The notes beneath the pieces were generated by a model. The model worked only from the letters and a program-made list of their open reading frames with translations. It made no database searches and had not been told where the DNA came from. From Breznakiella homolactica (GTDB lineage Bacteria > Spirochaetota > Spirochaetia > Treponematales > Breznakiellaceae), in the NCBI RefSeq assembly GCF_016616095.2, contig NZ_CP067089.2:1736001-1800000 (forward strand): a stretch of DNA of 64,000 nucleotides, read 5' to 3'. Shown here piece by piece: positions 8,318 to 16,835 of the stretch; position 1 is the stretch's first letter, and every line of letters starts with the position of its first letter. A program made the translations under genes and the position numbers.

Positions 8318-10033
8318 ATGGGAAACGGAGAAAAAAAAGAAACCCCCGCTGCTGCTGAAGTAACATCCTTTGAAGAAGACCCAAAACTTAAAGAATATAC
8401 CCGTTCGCTCATGGAGCTGCGTAAGGACGGTGTCAATAAAGTCCTGTCCGTTAAACAGGAAATATCCGCTGTTAAAAAGAACAAGCTCCTGGAACCTGAT
8501 GCGAAACAGGAAATGCTTACCCGTTACAGGCAGGAACTGGCGGAAGCCCAAAAAGTCGCCGCCGAGAACCGGGAGGAAGAACAAAAATTGTCCCGGGAAG
8601 GTGTGGCCTACACCAACGACCTGGCAAAGGTATATCTGAAACAGGTCGTGGCGGAGGAAAACGAGAAACTCAAGCAGAATAAGGAAGGATATCTCGGGGA
8701 AATACGGCAGATAAAGGAAGAATCCGCCGCAGAAGAGGAAAAAATCCGTTCTTCCTTTGCGGAGAAAACCTCAAAAGCCGACCGCGCTTCCCTGAAAGAA
8801 GAAATACAGATCCAGCGGTACCAGCTAAAATCGAAACTCTTTGACGCGAAAAGCAAATACTTGACCGCTATGGAAAGCAGCCGGGATGCCAAAAACCAGG
8901 CCTATGTTGACCATATTCATACAAACAGAAATCTGCGCAACGGCAAAACAAAATTCTCGGAAAATATAATTCTGAATTTCAGAAACTACATCTACCGGTT
9001 TACTTTGTCACAATTCTTTCTTGATAACGGGCTCTACCTTGCCATTATCGTATTCTTTATTGTGTGTATTATTCTGGCGCCCCTTTCAAACCAGGGGAAC
9101 CTTTTGTCCCTGCCGAATATATTTACCATTTTGGAACAGGCCTCCACCCGTATGTTTTACGCCCTCGGAGTCGCGGGACTCATCCTGCTGGCCGGAACCG
9201 ACTTAAGCGTCGGGCGCATGGTCGCCCTGGGTTCGGTCATTACCGGTCTGATTCTCCATCCCGGAAGAAACATTGTCACATTTTTCGGTATGGGTCCCTG
9301 GGATTTTACGCCCATGCCCATGGGCGCCCGGGTCATCATGGCGCTTGTTCTATCGGTCGTTTTGTGCGTGCTCTTCAGTTCCTTTGCGGGGGTTTTTACC
9401 GCCCGGCTTAAAATGCATCCCTTTATCTCAACCCTGGCGACCCAGCTTATCATTTACGGCCTGCTCTTCTTTGGTACCAGCGGCACCCCGGTGGGTTCCA
9501 TAGACAGCGGTATCAAGGATCTTCTCGGCGGACGATGGATACTGGGAGTTATCAACGGACAGCTGATTACCTTCCCTAAGCTTATAATCCCCGCGGTCAT
9601 CGCCGTCATTGTGGCATGGTTCATCTGGAACAAGACGATATTCGGCAAGAACATGTACGCCGTCGGAGGCAACTCCGAAGCGGCCAGCGTCAGCGGCATC
9701 AGCGTTTTCAAGGTTACCATGGGCGTCTTTATCATGGCGGGAATTTTTTATGGCTTCGGTTCCTTTTTTGAAGCCTTCAAGGCGAACGCCAGCGCCGGAA
9801 CCGGCCAGGGATACGAACTGGATGCCATAGCGGCGTGTGTCGTCGGCGGAATTTCCTTTAACGGCGGGATCGGAAAAATCGGCGGAGCCGTTATCGGGGT
9901 CATCATTTTCACCAGCCTCACCTACTGCCTGACCTTCCTCGGCATTGATACAAACCTTCAGTTTGTGTTCAAGGGCTTCATTATTATCGCCGCGGTTGCC
10001 CTGGACAGCGTTAAGTATCTGAAGAAAAAGTAA
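8318..10033 (+). CDS. mglC: Galactose/glucose ABC permease MglC with long cytoplasmic coiled-coil N-terminus
   Basis: A 571-residue permease. Residues from about 238 form the multi-helix BPD_transp_2 permease, with the characteristic ILLAGTDLSVGRMVALG near its second hydrophobic block and DAIAACVVGGISFNGG near the end. E. coli MglC is only about 336 residues; the extra 220 or so here are highly charged, rich in Lys, Glu and Gln, and read as a long coiled coil (for example EENEKLKQNKEGYLGEIRQI). This part has no signal peptide and should lie in the cytoplasm, next to MglA. Its role is unknown. Confidence 0.92.
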   Translation: MGNGEKKETPAAAEVTSFEEDPKLKEYTRSLMELRKDGVNKVLSVKQEISAVKKNKLLEPDAKQEMLTRYRQELAEAQKVAAENREEEQKLSREGVAYTNDLAKVYLKQVVAEENEKLKQNKEGYLGEIRQIKEESAAEEEKIRSSFAEKTSKADRASLKEEIQIQRYQLKSKLFDAKSKYLTAMESSRDAKNQAYVDHIHTNRNLRNGKTKFSENIILNFRNYIYRFTLSQFFLDNGLYLAIIVFFIVCIILAPLSNQGNLLSLPNIFTILEQASTRMFYALGVAGLILLAGTDLSVGRMVALGSVITGLILHPGRNIVTFFGMGPWDFTPMPMGARVIMALVLSVVLCVLFSSFAGVFTARLKMHPFISTLATQLIIYGLLFFGTSGTPVGSIDSGIKDLLGGRWILGVINGQLITFPKLIIPAVIAVIVAWFIWNKTIFGKNMYAVGGNSEAASVSGISVFKVTMGVFIMAGIFYGFGSFFEAFKANASAGTGQGYELDAIAACVVGGISFNGGIGKIGGAVIGVIIFTSLTYCLTFLGIDTNLQFVFKGFIIIAAVALDSVKYLKKK

Positions 10034-10045
10034 GAAACTATCCGC

Positions 10046-10088
10046 GGGAAGCTGTCCGAAAACAAAGAATACCTTCGGACAGTTTCCC
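10046..10088. terminator. Bidirectional stem-loop between convergent mglC and small membrane-protein gene
   Basis: GGGAAGCTGTCCGAA (10046-10060) pairs with TTCGGACAGTTTCCC (10074-10088), giving a 15-bp stem with one G-T pair around a 13-base loop. It lies between converging genes. There is no long T-run on either strand, so termination is inferred from position and stem strength. Confidence 0.6.
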
Positions 10089-10100
10089 AGGGTTCGGGTT

Positions 10101-10559
10101 TTAAATCTCCGTATTCGATTCTATTAAGCGCTTTCTGAGAAAAACCAGATTAGGCAATACAACGGCAAGATGCAGCAATCCGGCGTAGAGCAGGGATATC
10201 AGCGCCAGAGCGAAATTAGGCCCCAGGGCCGTGCGGTCTTCCAGGTTGATCAGCATGGCGATAACCGCGATAAGAACCGTCACCATGGCGGTTATCCAAA
10301 GAGTTCTGCTGTAGCTCCAGAAAAACAGCCGGGCTTTTTCCGCCTGTTCCGGAGTGGTGTCCTTTCTGAATCCCGCGGTAAAGGCGGACTTTACCGCGGC
10401 GGAGCCGAATAAAAGCAGCTGATACACAACGGGAAAAAACACCATGATCAGCAGACTGGGAAGATCCAGATAATGCAAAAGCATCCCACCGGAAATATAC
10501 ACGGTACCGGCAAAACTCAAGGCCAGGACCGCCACGGCAATACAATAGTTCAGTATCAT
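10101..10559 (-). CDS. Small MotA-like four-helix membrane protein
   Basis: A 152-residue protein with four predicted membrane helices (about 4-24, 33-55, 85-107, 117-140). The start, ending SGGMLLHYLDLPSLLIMVF, resembles the opening of MotA stator proteins (GG..L..F.D.PSLLIV), and the end VVLPNLVFLRKRLIE fits the proximal part of that family. It lacks the large cytoplasmic domain and C-terminal half of MotA. A strong GGAG lies upstream of the ATG. It is probably cotranscribed with the small gene before it. Function unknown. Confidence 0.7.
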   Translation of the reverse strand: MILNYCIAVAVLALSFAGTVYISGGMLLHYLDLPSLLIMVFFPVVYQLLLFGSAAVKSAFTAGFRKDTTPEQAEKARLFFWSYSRTLWITAMVTVLIAVIAMLINLEDRTALGPNFALALISLLYAGLLHLAVVLPNLVFLRKRLIESNTEI

Positions 10560-10589
10560 ATACTTCTCCTTTCAAACAGTGAACTTGCT

Positions 10590-10772
10590 TTACATTTCTG
10601 AACGGACCGCAAGGATGAATTCGTACAAAGAATCCCAGGAGTTTTCCGGGATAATACCGGATACGGCAATCTCCTGGTCTGCCAGGGGACTTCTGAAAAT
10701 GCCATGCTGAAATGCCGCCTCACTGTTTGCATCAAAAACCATTCTTTTCAGCCGGCTTTCCACAGTATCCAT
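10590..10772 (-). CDS. Small hypothetical protein
   Basis: A 60-residue acidic, soluble frame that I do not recognise. It ends 30 bp before the membrane-protein gene on the same strand, and a promoter lies directly upstream (TTGAGA, 16 bp, TATAAA), which would start the mRNA at or next to the ATG at 10772. That implies a leaderless message, or a start at the internal ATG (10742). It has no ribosome site, which lowers confidence. Confidence 0.45.
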   Translation of the reverse strand: MDTVESRLKRMVFDANSEAAFQHGIFRSPLADQEIAVSGIIPENSWDSLYEFILAVRSEM

Positions 10773-10779
10773 ATATATT

Positions 10780-10807
10780 TTTATATTAAAGTATAAAACT
10801 GTCTCAA
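10780..10807 (-). promoter_or_regulatory. Promoter of the small membrane-protein unit
   Basis: On the minus strand TTGAGA (10802-10807) and TATAAA (10780-10785) are 16 bp apart in an AT-rich stretch. The predicted start is about 10773, directly before the ATG of the 60-residue frame. Confidence 0.45.
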
Positions 10808-10935
10808 AACATCAGAATAAAAGGTTAATATAATAGAAGAAATTATTAAATTCTCCAAATTCTGCGGATTTTATCCCCTGATTTGCCCTAAAATTTAGAT
10901 AAAAACCGGCAAAAAAATATTCAAATAATTAGCCA

Positions 10936-10964
10936 TTGACAACTCGGTTAGCATGTAGTAATTT
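10936..10964 (+). promoter_or_regulatory. feo operon promoter
   Basis: TTGACA (10936-10941) and TAATTT (10959-10964) with a 17-bp spacer, about 55 bp before feoA. The spacer contains CGGTTAGCATG, which faintly recalls a DtxR-type half site, but I see no full iron-box palindrome. The rest of the 247-bp gap is AT-rich with no gene. Confidence 0.6.
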
Positions 10965-11019
10965 ATTTTCGCACCAATAGTTTAAAAGCACTAACATTAT
11001 CCTTATTTAAGGAGCATAT

Positions 11020-11229
11020 ATGCCGTTGACACTAGCCCGGCACGGCAACACATGCGTTATCAAACGGATAACCGGAAAAGATGATACGATCCGGCATCTC
11101 GAAAACATGGGCCTCATCATCGGCCATGAGGTGACCGTCATCACAGAAAGCGCCGGGAATCTCATATTAAAAGTAAAAGGCTGCCGGATTGCGGTGGATA
11201 AGGCACTGGCGGCACGGATATATATTTAG
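11020..11229 (+). CDS. feoA: FeoA-domain ferrous iron transport protein (first copy)
   Basis: A 69-residue SH3-like FeoA protein. The pattern RHLENMGLIIGHEVTVI followed by GNLILKVKGCRIAVD is the FeoA core, where the RL..MG(L/I)..G turn is most conserved. It starts at an ATG preceded by AAGGAG and is separated by 14 bp from a second feoA. FeoA proteins act in the cytoplasm on FeoB. Its basic residues differ from the second copy, so the two are not a recent duplication. Confidence 0.93.
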   Translation: MPLTLARHGNTCVIKRITGKDDTIRHLENMGLIIGHEVTVITESAGNLILKVKGCRIAVDKALAARIYI

Positions 11230-11243
11230 GAGGATAGGTCAGG

Positions 11244-11465
11244 ATGAAAACATTGCGGAATGCGGAATTAGGCCAGACAGTTACCGTGGTAAAACTCCAT
11301 GGCAGCGGAGCCGTCAAACGGCGGATTATGGATATGGGTGTGACAAAGGGAACTGAAATATTTGTTCGCAAAGTTGCCCCCCTGGGAGATCCTGTTGAAG
11401 TTAATATCCGCGGATATGAGTTAAGCCTGCGCAAAGAAGACGCTGAAATGGTGGAAATAGCCTGA
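11244..11465 (+). CDS. feoA: FeoA-domain ferrous iron transport protein (second copy)
   Basis: A 73-residue second FeoA protein with KRRIMDMGVTKGTEIFV and DPVEVNIRGYELSLRKEDA, the standard FeoA fold. An AGGAGG-like site precedes the ATG, and feoB starts 16 bp downstream. Two tandem FeoA proteins before FeoB are common in anaerobes and may form a mixed complex with the FeoB G-domain; that is inference from the arrangement. Confidence 0.94.
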   Translation: MKTLRNAELGQTVTVVKLHGSGAVKRRIMDMGVTKGTEIFVRKVAPLGDPVEVNIRGYELSLRKEDAEMVEIA

Positions 11466-11481
11466 ATTAGGAGGAAATAAA

Positions 11482-13623
11482 GTGGCAGTAACAATTGCGC
11501 TGGCGGGAAACCCTAACAGCGGCAAAACAACAATGTTTAATGATCTGACCGGCAGTTCACAGCGGGTCGGAAACTGGCCGGGTGTAACGGTTGAAAAGAA
11601 AGACGGAAAACTAAAAACCGACAAGAATGTGATCATACAGGATTTACCGGGGATTTATTCTCTTTCGCCCTACACAATGGAAGAAGTTGTCACCCGGAAT
11701 TACCTTATCAAGGAAAAACCCGATGCGATTATCGATATCGTGGACGCATCCAATATCGAACGGAACCTGTATCTGACAACACAGCTTACGGAACTCGGTA
11801 TGCCTGTGGTGGTCGCCCTGAACATGATCGATGTGGTACAGAAAAACGGCGACACCATTGATACAAAAAAACTGGGCAAAATGCTGGGCTGTGAAGTTGT
11901 CGAAACATCCGCGATTAAGGGAACAGGCTCCCGGGAAGCGGTTCAGGCGGCGAGGACGCTGGCGTCAAAAAAAGCCGGGTCCGATCCGAAACATACATTT
12001 TCCGCCGACGTGGAAAAAAGCCTTGAGGAGATTTCAGATCTTATCCGGGGAAAAATCCCTTCAGACAATATGCGGTGGTATTCCATCAAGGTTTTTGAAC
12101 GGGACAAGGAAGTAATAAAAGAACTGTCCCTGGACAAAAACACCCGGGAAAAAGCGGAAGGAATAATCAAAGCCTGCGAAGAGAAATACGACGATGACAG
12201 TGAAAGTATCATCACCAATGAGCGGTATAACTATATTTCCCAGGTAATACAGGCCTGTGTTACCATAAAAAACAAAGGCTCTCTTTCCACATCCGACAAA
12301 ATCGACCGGGTTGTAACGAACCGCTGGCTTGCCCTCCCCATCTTTGCGGTGGTTATGTTCCTGGTATACTTTATTTCAATCTCCACCGTGGGAACATGGA
12401 TGACCGACTGGGTCAATGACAGCCTGTTCGGGGAAATCATCCCTGAAGGCTTCGGCGGCTGGCTGGAAGGAACCGGGATTGCCGTATGGCTGCATTCCCT
12501 CATTATGGATGGTATCGTAGCCGGCGTTGGCGCCGTGCTTGGATTCCTGCCTCAGATGCTGGTTCTGTTTTTCTGTCTGGCGATTCTTGAGGACTGCGGA
12601 TACATGTCCCGCATCGCCTTTGTGCTTGACAGGGTCTTCAGGAAATTCGGACTTTCCGGTAAATCCTTTATCCCCATGCTGATTTCCACCGGCTGCGGTG
12701 TCCCGGGAATTATGGCTTCACGGACCATAGAAAGCGAAAATGACCGGCGGATGACCGTAATGACCACCACGTTTATTCCCTGCGGCGCAAAACTTCCCAT
12801 TATCGCGCTGATCGCGGGAGCGCTGTTTCCCGCTTCAATATGGGTCGGGCCTTCCGCGTATTTCGTGGGTATAGCGGCGGTGATCGTATCGGGCATCATG
12901 CTGAAAAAAACAAAGCCCTTTGCCGGTGATCCGGCGCCGTTTGTCATGGAGCTTCCCGCGTACCATCTCCCCAAATTTTCCGGGGTTATCCGCACCATGT
13001 TTACCCGGGGATGGGCATTCGTAAAGAAAGCCGGAACCCTGGTACTCATCGCCACAGTAGCGGTCTGGTTCCTCAGCAGCTTCAGCTGGTCCATGCAGAT
13101 GGTGGATACCGAAGAATCCATGCTGGCAGGTATCGGCAATGTGATCGCTCCGATATTCAGCCCCCTCGGCTGGGGAGACTGGAGAGCGGCGGTGGCAACC
13201 TTTACCGGTTTAATTGCCAAGGAAAATGTTGTGGGAACCTTCGGTGTCCTCTACGGTTTTGCGGAAGTTGCCGAGGACGGCGCCGAATACTGGCCCATGC
13301 TGGCGGCGGCCTTCACCCAGCTTTCAGCCTACTCCTTCCTGCTTTTCAACCTTCTCTGCGCTCCCTGCTTCGCGGCCATGGGTGCCCTGCGCCGGGAGAT
13401 GATGTCAGGGAAATGGACCGCCTTCGCAATCGCCTATCAGTGCGTATTTGCCTATGCCGTATCCCTGATGGTGTTCCAGTTCGGTACGCTCTTTACCGGC
13501 GGCGGTTTCGGGGTCGGAACTGTCGCGGCTATACTGGTCCTGGCTCTGATGCTGTATCTGCTGTTCAAAAAACCCTGGACTCCTAAACAGCAGATGGAAT
13601 TGGGACTCCAGGGAGCGGACTGA
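11482..13623 (+). CDS. feoB: Ferrous iron transporter FeoB
   Basis: A 713-residue inner-membrane Fe(II) importer that starts with GTG after AGGAGG. The N-terminal G-domain has GNPNSGKTT (G1), DLPGIYSLSP (G3) and NMIDV (G4), followed by the helical GDI-like domain and a polytopic membrane part with two gating domains (for example GFLPQMLVLFFCLAILEDCG and STGCGVPGIMA). Length is near the family norm, with no break. It ends with a TGA two bases before the ATG of the small Cys-rich gene. Confidence 0.97.
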   Translation: MAVTIALAGNPNSGKTTMFNDLTGSSQRVGNWPGVTVEKKDGKLKTDKNVIIQDLPGIYSLSPYTMEEVVTRNYLIKEKPDAIIDIVDASNIERNLYLTTQLTELGMPVVVALNMIDVVQKNGDTIDTKKLGKMLGCEVVETSAIKGTGSREAVQAARTLASKKAGSDPKHTFSADVEKSLEEISDLIRGKIPSDNMRWYSIKVFERDKEVIKELSLDKNTREKAEGIIKACEEKYDDDSESIITNERYNYISQVIQACVTIKNKGSLSTSDKIDRVVTNRWLALPIFAVVMFLVYFISISTVGTWMTDWVNDSLFGEIIPEGFGGWLEGTGIAVWLHSLIMDGIVAGVGAVLGFLPQMLVLFFCLAILEDCGYMSRIAFVLDRVFRKFGLSGKSFIPMLISTGCGVPGIMASRTIESENDRRMTVMTTTFIPCGAKLPIIALIAGALFPASIWVGPSAYFVGIAAVIVSGIMLKKTKPFAGDPAPFVMELPAYHLPKFSGVIRTMFTRGWAFVKKAGTLVLIATVAVWFLSSFSWSMQMVDTEESMLAGIGNVIAPIFSPLGWGDWRAAVATFTGLIAKENVVGTFGVLYGFAEVAEDGAEYWPMLAAAFTQLSAYSFLLFNLLCAPCFAAMGALRREMMSGKWTAFAIAYQCVFAYAVSLMVFQFGTLFTGGGFGVGTVAAILVLALMLYLLFKKPWTPKQQMELGLQGAD

Positions 13624-13625
13624 TA

Positions 13626-13766
13626 ATGGCGGCGACCATAATTATCGGGGCAATCGTACTGCTGTGCATTGCATTAGCGGTGCGCAGCCTGATTAAATCC
13701 CGCAACAAAGGCGGCTGTGACTGCGGGTGCGGAGGATGCAGCCCCGATAAGCATTGCGGTAAATAA
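13626..13766 (+). CDS. FeoB-associated Cys-rich membrane mini-protein
   Basis: A 46-residue protein: one membrane helix (about residues 3-19) and then a cytoplasmic tail with KGGCDCGCGGCSPDKHCGK, five cysteines in all in the tail. This is the FeoB_associated family found after feoB in many anaerobes; its role is unproven, possibly handling Fe(II) at the pore exit. It begins two bases after the feoB stop and is followed at once by the operon terminator. Confidence 0.88.
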   Translation: MAATIIIGAIVLLCIALAVRSLIKSRNKGGCDCGCGGCSPDKHCGK

Positions 13767-13772
13767 GGGAAA

Positions 13773-13808
13773 ACGGAGGGACGGCCTGAAGCACCCTCCG
13801 TTTTTTTT
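13773..13808 (+). terminator. Rho-independent terminator of the feo operon
   Basis: ACGGAGGG (13773-13780) pairs with CCCTCCG(T) (13794-13801), followed by a run of eight T's. This is a textbook intrinsic terminator 6 bp after the last feo gene. Confidence 0.92.
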
Positions 13809-13860
13809 AGGCTCAAGAGGATCTGAGTTAATTAGTAAGAAATGACTCTTCTTTAATTAA

Positions 13861-13889
13861 TTGCAATAATATTACATATATCATATAAT
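13861..13889 (+). promoter_or_regulatory. Promoter of the first hybrid sensor kinase
   Basis: TTGCAA (13861-13866), 17 bp, TATAAT (13884-13889). The predicted start is near 13896, leaving a short leader of about 27 nt before the ATG at 13923. Confidence 0.7.
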
Positions 13890-13922
13890 TTCGCTGAAAA
13901 ATATTTACGGTTCTGAGAAACA

Positions 13923-16823
13923 ATGAAAACAGAAAACAACCGGGAAGCGGAGCGGCTTCCGCCGCTAATTGAACATATTCCGGCGGTAATTTTTAGGCTT
14001 TCCCATAAAGAAGATTCCTGGCACACGTGGTTTGTCTCCCATAATATTTCAATGTACGGCTACAATGCCGAGGATTTTTTTGCGGACCGTATCCGCTGGC
14101 TCGATATTGTCCACCCCGATGATCGGGTCCTGGTAAGCAAAACCGTCAGTGATTACGAAGCAAAAAACATCAATTCATTCAAACTTTATTACCGTCTGAT
14201 CGCAAAGAACGGGGATTCGTATCCGGTAACCGAATACAACACGGTAAACAGGGACGATGCCGGGGTTATCATCTGCTATGACACGGTAATTACCAGCAAT
14301 ACCCAGGGTGAGGATAACCTGCGGCTGATCAAAGACCATCTCCGGCAGCAGATAGTGCTCAATGATATTCTGATGAGCCTCCATGATTCCGATCCGGACC
14401 ATGCCCTGCAGATTATTCTGGACCGGACCGGCGCTTACCTGGACACAAGCAGGGCGCTGCTTTTCAAGGACAGCCCCGATCATACAACCTGCAAAATTGT
14501 GTATGAATGGTGCAACAAAGATATTGCCTCCGTGATGGCACTGGATTACAGTATCACCTATGAAACCAGCATGCCTGAGATTTACGTCGCCCTCCAAACC
14601 ACCGGCAATCTGCTGATTAACTACGGGGAGATTCCGGAGAACTGCCGGGAAGAATTTGAGGCGGAAGGACTGGTCGCTTCGGCGATCTTTGCGGTATATC
14701 TAAACGGAAACCATTACGGTTTTGTCTGCTTTGACGACTGTGTGGTTGAGCGGCAGTGGGACGATGATACCATCCGGTTTCTTAAAAATATTTCAAACCT
14801 TATATCCACGGTGCTCGCGAAACAGAATGCCGCGGAAAAACTCGCCCAGAACCGGAAAACCTATGAAGCCGTTCTGAACAATGTCGATTCATATATTTTC
14901 GTCACCGACCCTGCAAACGGGGAAATTATCTACGCCAACCGCTCATTCCGGACAGCGGTCAATGAGGACTGTACCGGCAAGAAAGCCGGAAACTACCTGA
15001 ACACAGGGATATGCGGTTCCGGATCCTCAGAGGCAAATGCGGAAGGGAACGGGGATTACCAGGAACTGTACTGGGAACGGACCGGCGAGTGGCTGGCTGT
15101 TTCATCGGAAGAGATAACCTGGATAGACGGCAATAAGGCAAGACTGTTCAACTGCTATGATATTACCGCGAAGAAACGGTTTGCCGAAACCCTGGAAAAA
15201 AGAATTGAGGAGCGGACCGGCGAACTCAAGCTGATGTCCGAAGAAGCGGAACGGGCAAAGGAAAAGGCTGAAGAAGCGGCCCTGGCAAAGACCCAGTTTC
15301 TGGCGAACATGTCCCATGAGATGCGGACGCCGATGAACGCCATCATCGGTATGACGACCATGGCAAAGAACACCTCCGATACGGAACGCAAGGATTACTG
15401 CATCGGCAAAATTGAAGAAGCGTCGACCCATCTCCTTGGGGTTATCAATGATATCCTGGACATGTCAAAAATCGAAGCCAATAAACTGGAGCTCTCCTTC
15501 GGGGATTTTAATTTTGAAAAAATGCTGGTCCGCATGGCCAATGTCATCAACTATACCGTTGGAAGGAAAGGCCAGACCTTCCATGTCACTGTTGACAGCA
15601 CTATTCCCTTCTGTCTGTACAGCGATGAACAGCATATCGCCCAGGTAATCACCAATCTGCTCTCAAACGCTGTCAAGTTTACCCCAGCCGGCGGGACTAT
15701 CACCATGTCGGCGCGGATGATTGGGGAGGAAGACGGGGTCTGTTCCATTGAAATAGCCGTATCCGATACGGGAATCGGTATTTCCGGGGATGAACAGAAA
15801 CGGCTGTTCCGGTCCTTTGAACAGGCTGATTCCGGGATCTCGAGAAAATACGGGGGTACCGGACTGGGACTGGCAATCTCACAAAGTATTGCCGCCATGC
15901 TGGACGGCGAAATCACGGTACAGTCAGCGCCCGGCAAAGGCTCAACCTTTGTATTCAACTTTAAAGCCCGGCGCGGCAAAACAGAACAGCGGACCACCCT
16001 TGATGAGGATATACACTGGGACAATCTGCGGATCCTCGCAATTGATGCGGCACCGGAAGTGCGGACTTTTTTCACAAACCTCGCGGGAACTCTCCATTTT
16101 TCATGCAGCACCGCGGCGGACAGTTCCGAAGCCCTGGAAATAATCAAAACCTCCGGAGAAAATTTTCATATTATCTTTATGGACTGGAACCTGCCGGAAG
16201 TAAACAGTTTCGCCCTGGCAAGACAGATCCGTGAGTACGGTGATTTTCTGATCATCATGGTATCCGCGGTTGAGTGGAGTGATATAAAAACGGAAGCCCA
16301 GGAAGCCGGGGTCGACCGCTTTATCACAAAGCCGCTCTTCCCTTCTTCAATCATTGACTGTATCAGCGGCTGTCTGAGCAGCAAAGCCGCCGCCGGCCAG
16401 TCTCTGGACAGACAGCAGGAGATTGATTTTTCGGGCAAGCACATTCTTCTGGCGGAGGATGTGGAAATCAACCGGGAAATTGTCATTTCTCTTCTGGAAC
16501 CTACCGGTATCTCCATTGACTGCGCGGAGAACGGAGCCGAAGCGGTAAGCATCTTCAGGGCAAACCCGGAAAAATACGATGCCGTCTTTATGGATATCCA
16601 TATGCCTGTCATTGACGGATACCAAGCAACCCGGGAGCTCCGGGCGCTGGATCATCCGCGGGCAGCAAAAATTCCTATCATCGCCATGACCGCTAATGTG
16701 TTCAGGGAAGACATAGAACAGTGTCTTGCCTGCGGCATGGACGACCACGTCGGGAAACCCCTGGATATGGAAGAAGTAATATCAAAACTGCAGAAATATC
16801 TGGGGGTATCCCAGTTCCGGTAA
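13923..16823 (+). CDS. Hybrid sensor histidine kinase/response regulator (PAS-GAF-PAS-HisKA-HATPase-REC-REC)
   Basis: A 966-residue cytoplasmic signalling protein with no membrane segment. An N-terminal PAS (about 20-120) is followed by a GAF-like domain (about 140-300), a second PAS (about 315-410), then HisKA with NMSHEMRTPMNAIIGM, an ATPase domain with N-box ITNLLSNAVKFTP, DTGIGIS and GGTGLGLAIS, and two receiver domains. The second receiver is complete (AEDVEINRE, FMDIHMP, Lys in VGKPLD). The first has the phospho-acceptor context FMDWNLP but a weak acidic pair (AIDAAPEV). It is a single gene under its own promoter. The ligand is unknown. Confidence 0.93.
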   Translation: MKTENNREAERLPPLIEHIPAVIFRLSHKEDSWHTWFVSHNISMYGYNAEDFFADRIRWLDIVHPDDRVLVSKTVSDYEAKNINSFKLYYRLIAKNGDSYPVTEYNTVNRDDAGVIICYDTVITSNTQGEDNLRLIKDHLRQQIVLNDILMSLHDSDPDHALQIILDRTGAYLDTSRALLFKDSPDHTTCKIVYEWCNKDIASVMALDYSITYETSMPEIYVALQTTGNLLINYGEIPENCREEFEAEGLVASAIFAVYLNGNHYGFVCFDDCVVERQWDDDTIRFLKNISNLISTVLAKQNAAEKLAQNRKTYEAVLNNVDSYIFVTDPANGEIIYANRSFRTAVNEDCTGKKAGNYLNTGICGSGSSEANAEGNGDYQELYWERTGEWLAVSSEEITWIDGNKARLFNCYDITAKKRFAETLEKRIEERTGELKLMSEEAERAKEKAEEAALAKTQFLANMSHEMRTPMNAIIGMTTMAKNTSDTERKDYCIGKIEEASTHLLGVINDILDMSKIEANKLELSFGDFNFEKMLVRMANVINYTVGRKGQTFHVTVDSTIPFCLYSDEQHIAQVITNLLSNAVKFTPAGGTITMSARMIGEEDGVCSIEIAVSDTGIGISGDEQKRLFRSFEQADSGISRKYGGTGLGLAISQSIAAMLDGEITVQSAPGKGSTFVFNFKARRGKTEQRTTLDEDIHWDNLRILAIDAAPEVRTFFTNLAGTLHFSCSTAADSSEALEIIKTSGENFHIIFMDWNLPEVNSFALARQIREYGDFLIIMVSAVEWSDIKTEAQEAGVDRFITKPLFPSSIIDCISGCLSSKAAAGQSLDRQQEIDFSGKHILLAEDVEINREIVISLLEPTGISIDCAENGAEAVSIFRANPEKYDAVFMDIHMPVIDGYQATRELRALDHPRAAKIPIIAMTANVFREDIEQCLACGMDDHVGKPLDMEEVISKLQKYLGVSQFR

Positions 16824-16835
16824 CCCCGTACAGTT

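Noticed and set aside
10936..10990. Fur or DtxR iron box before feoA
   Set aside because: Only a faint half site (GGTTAGC) is visible; no palindrome of the required length.
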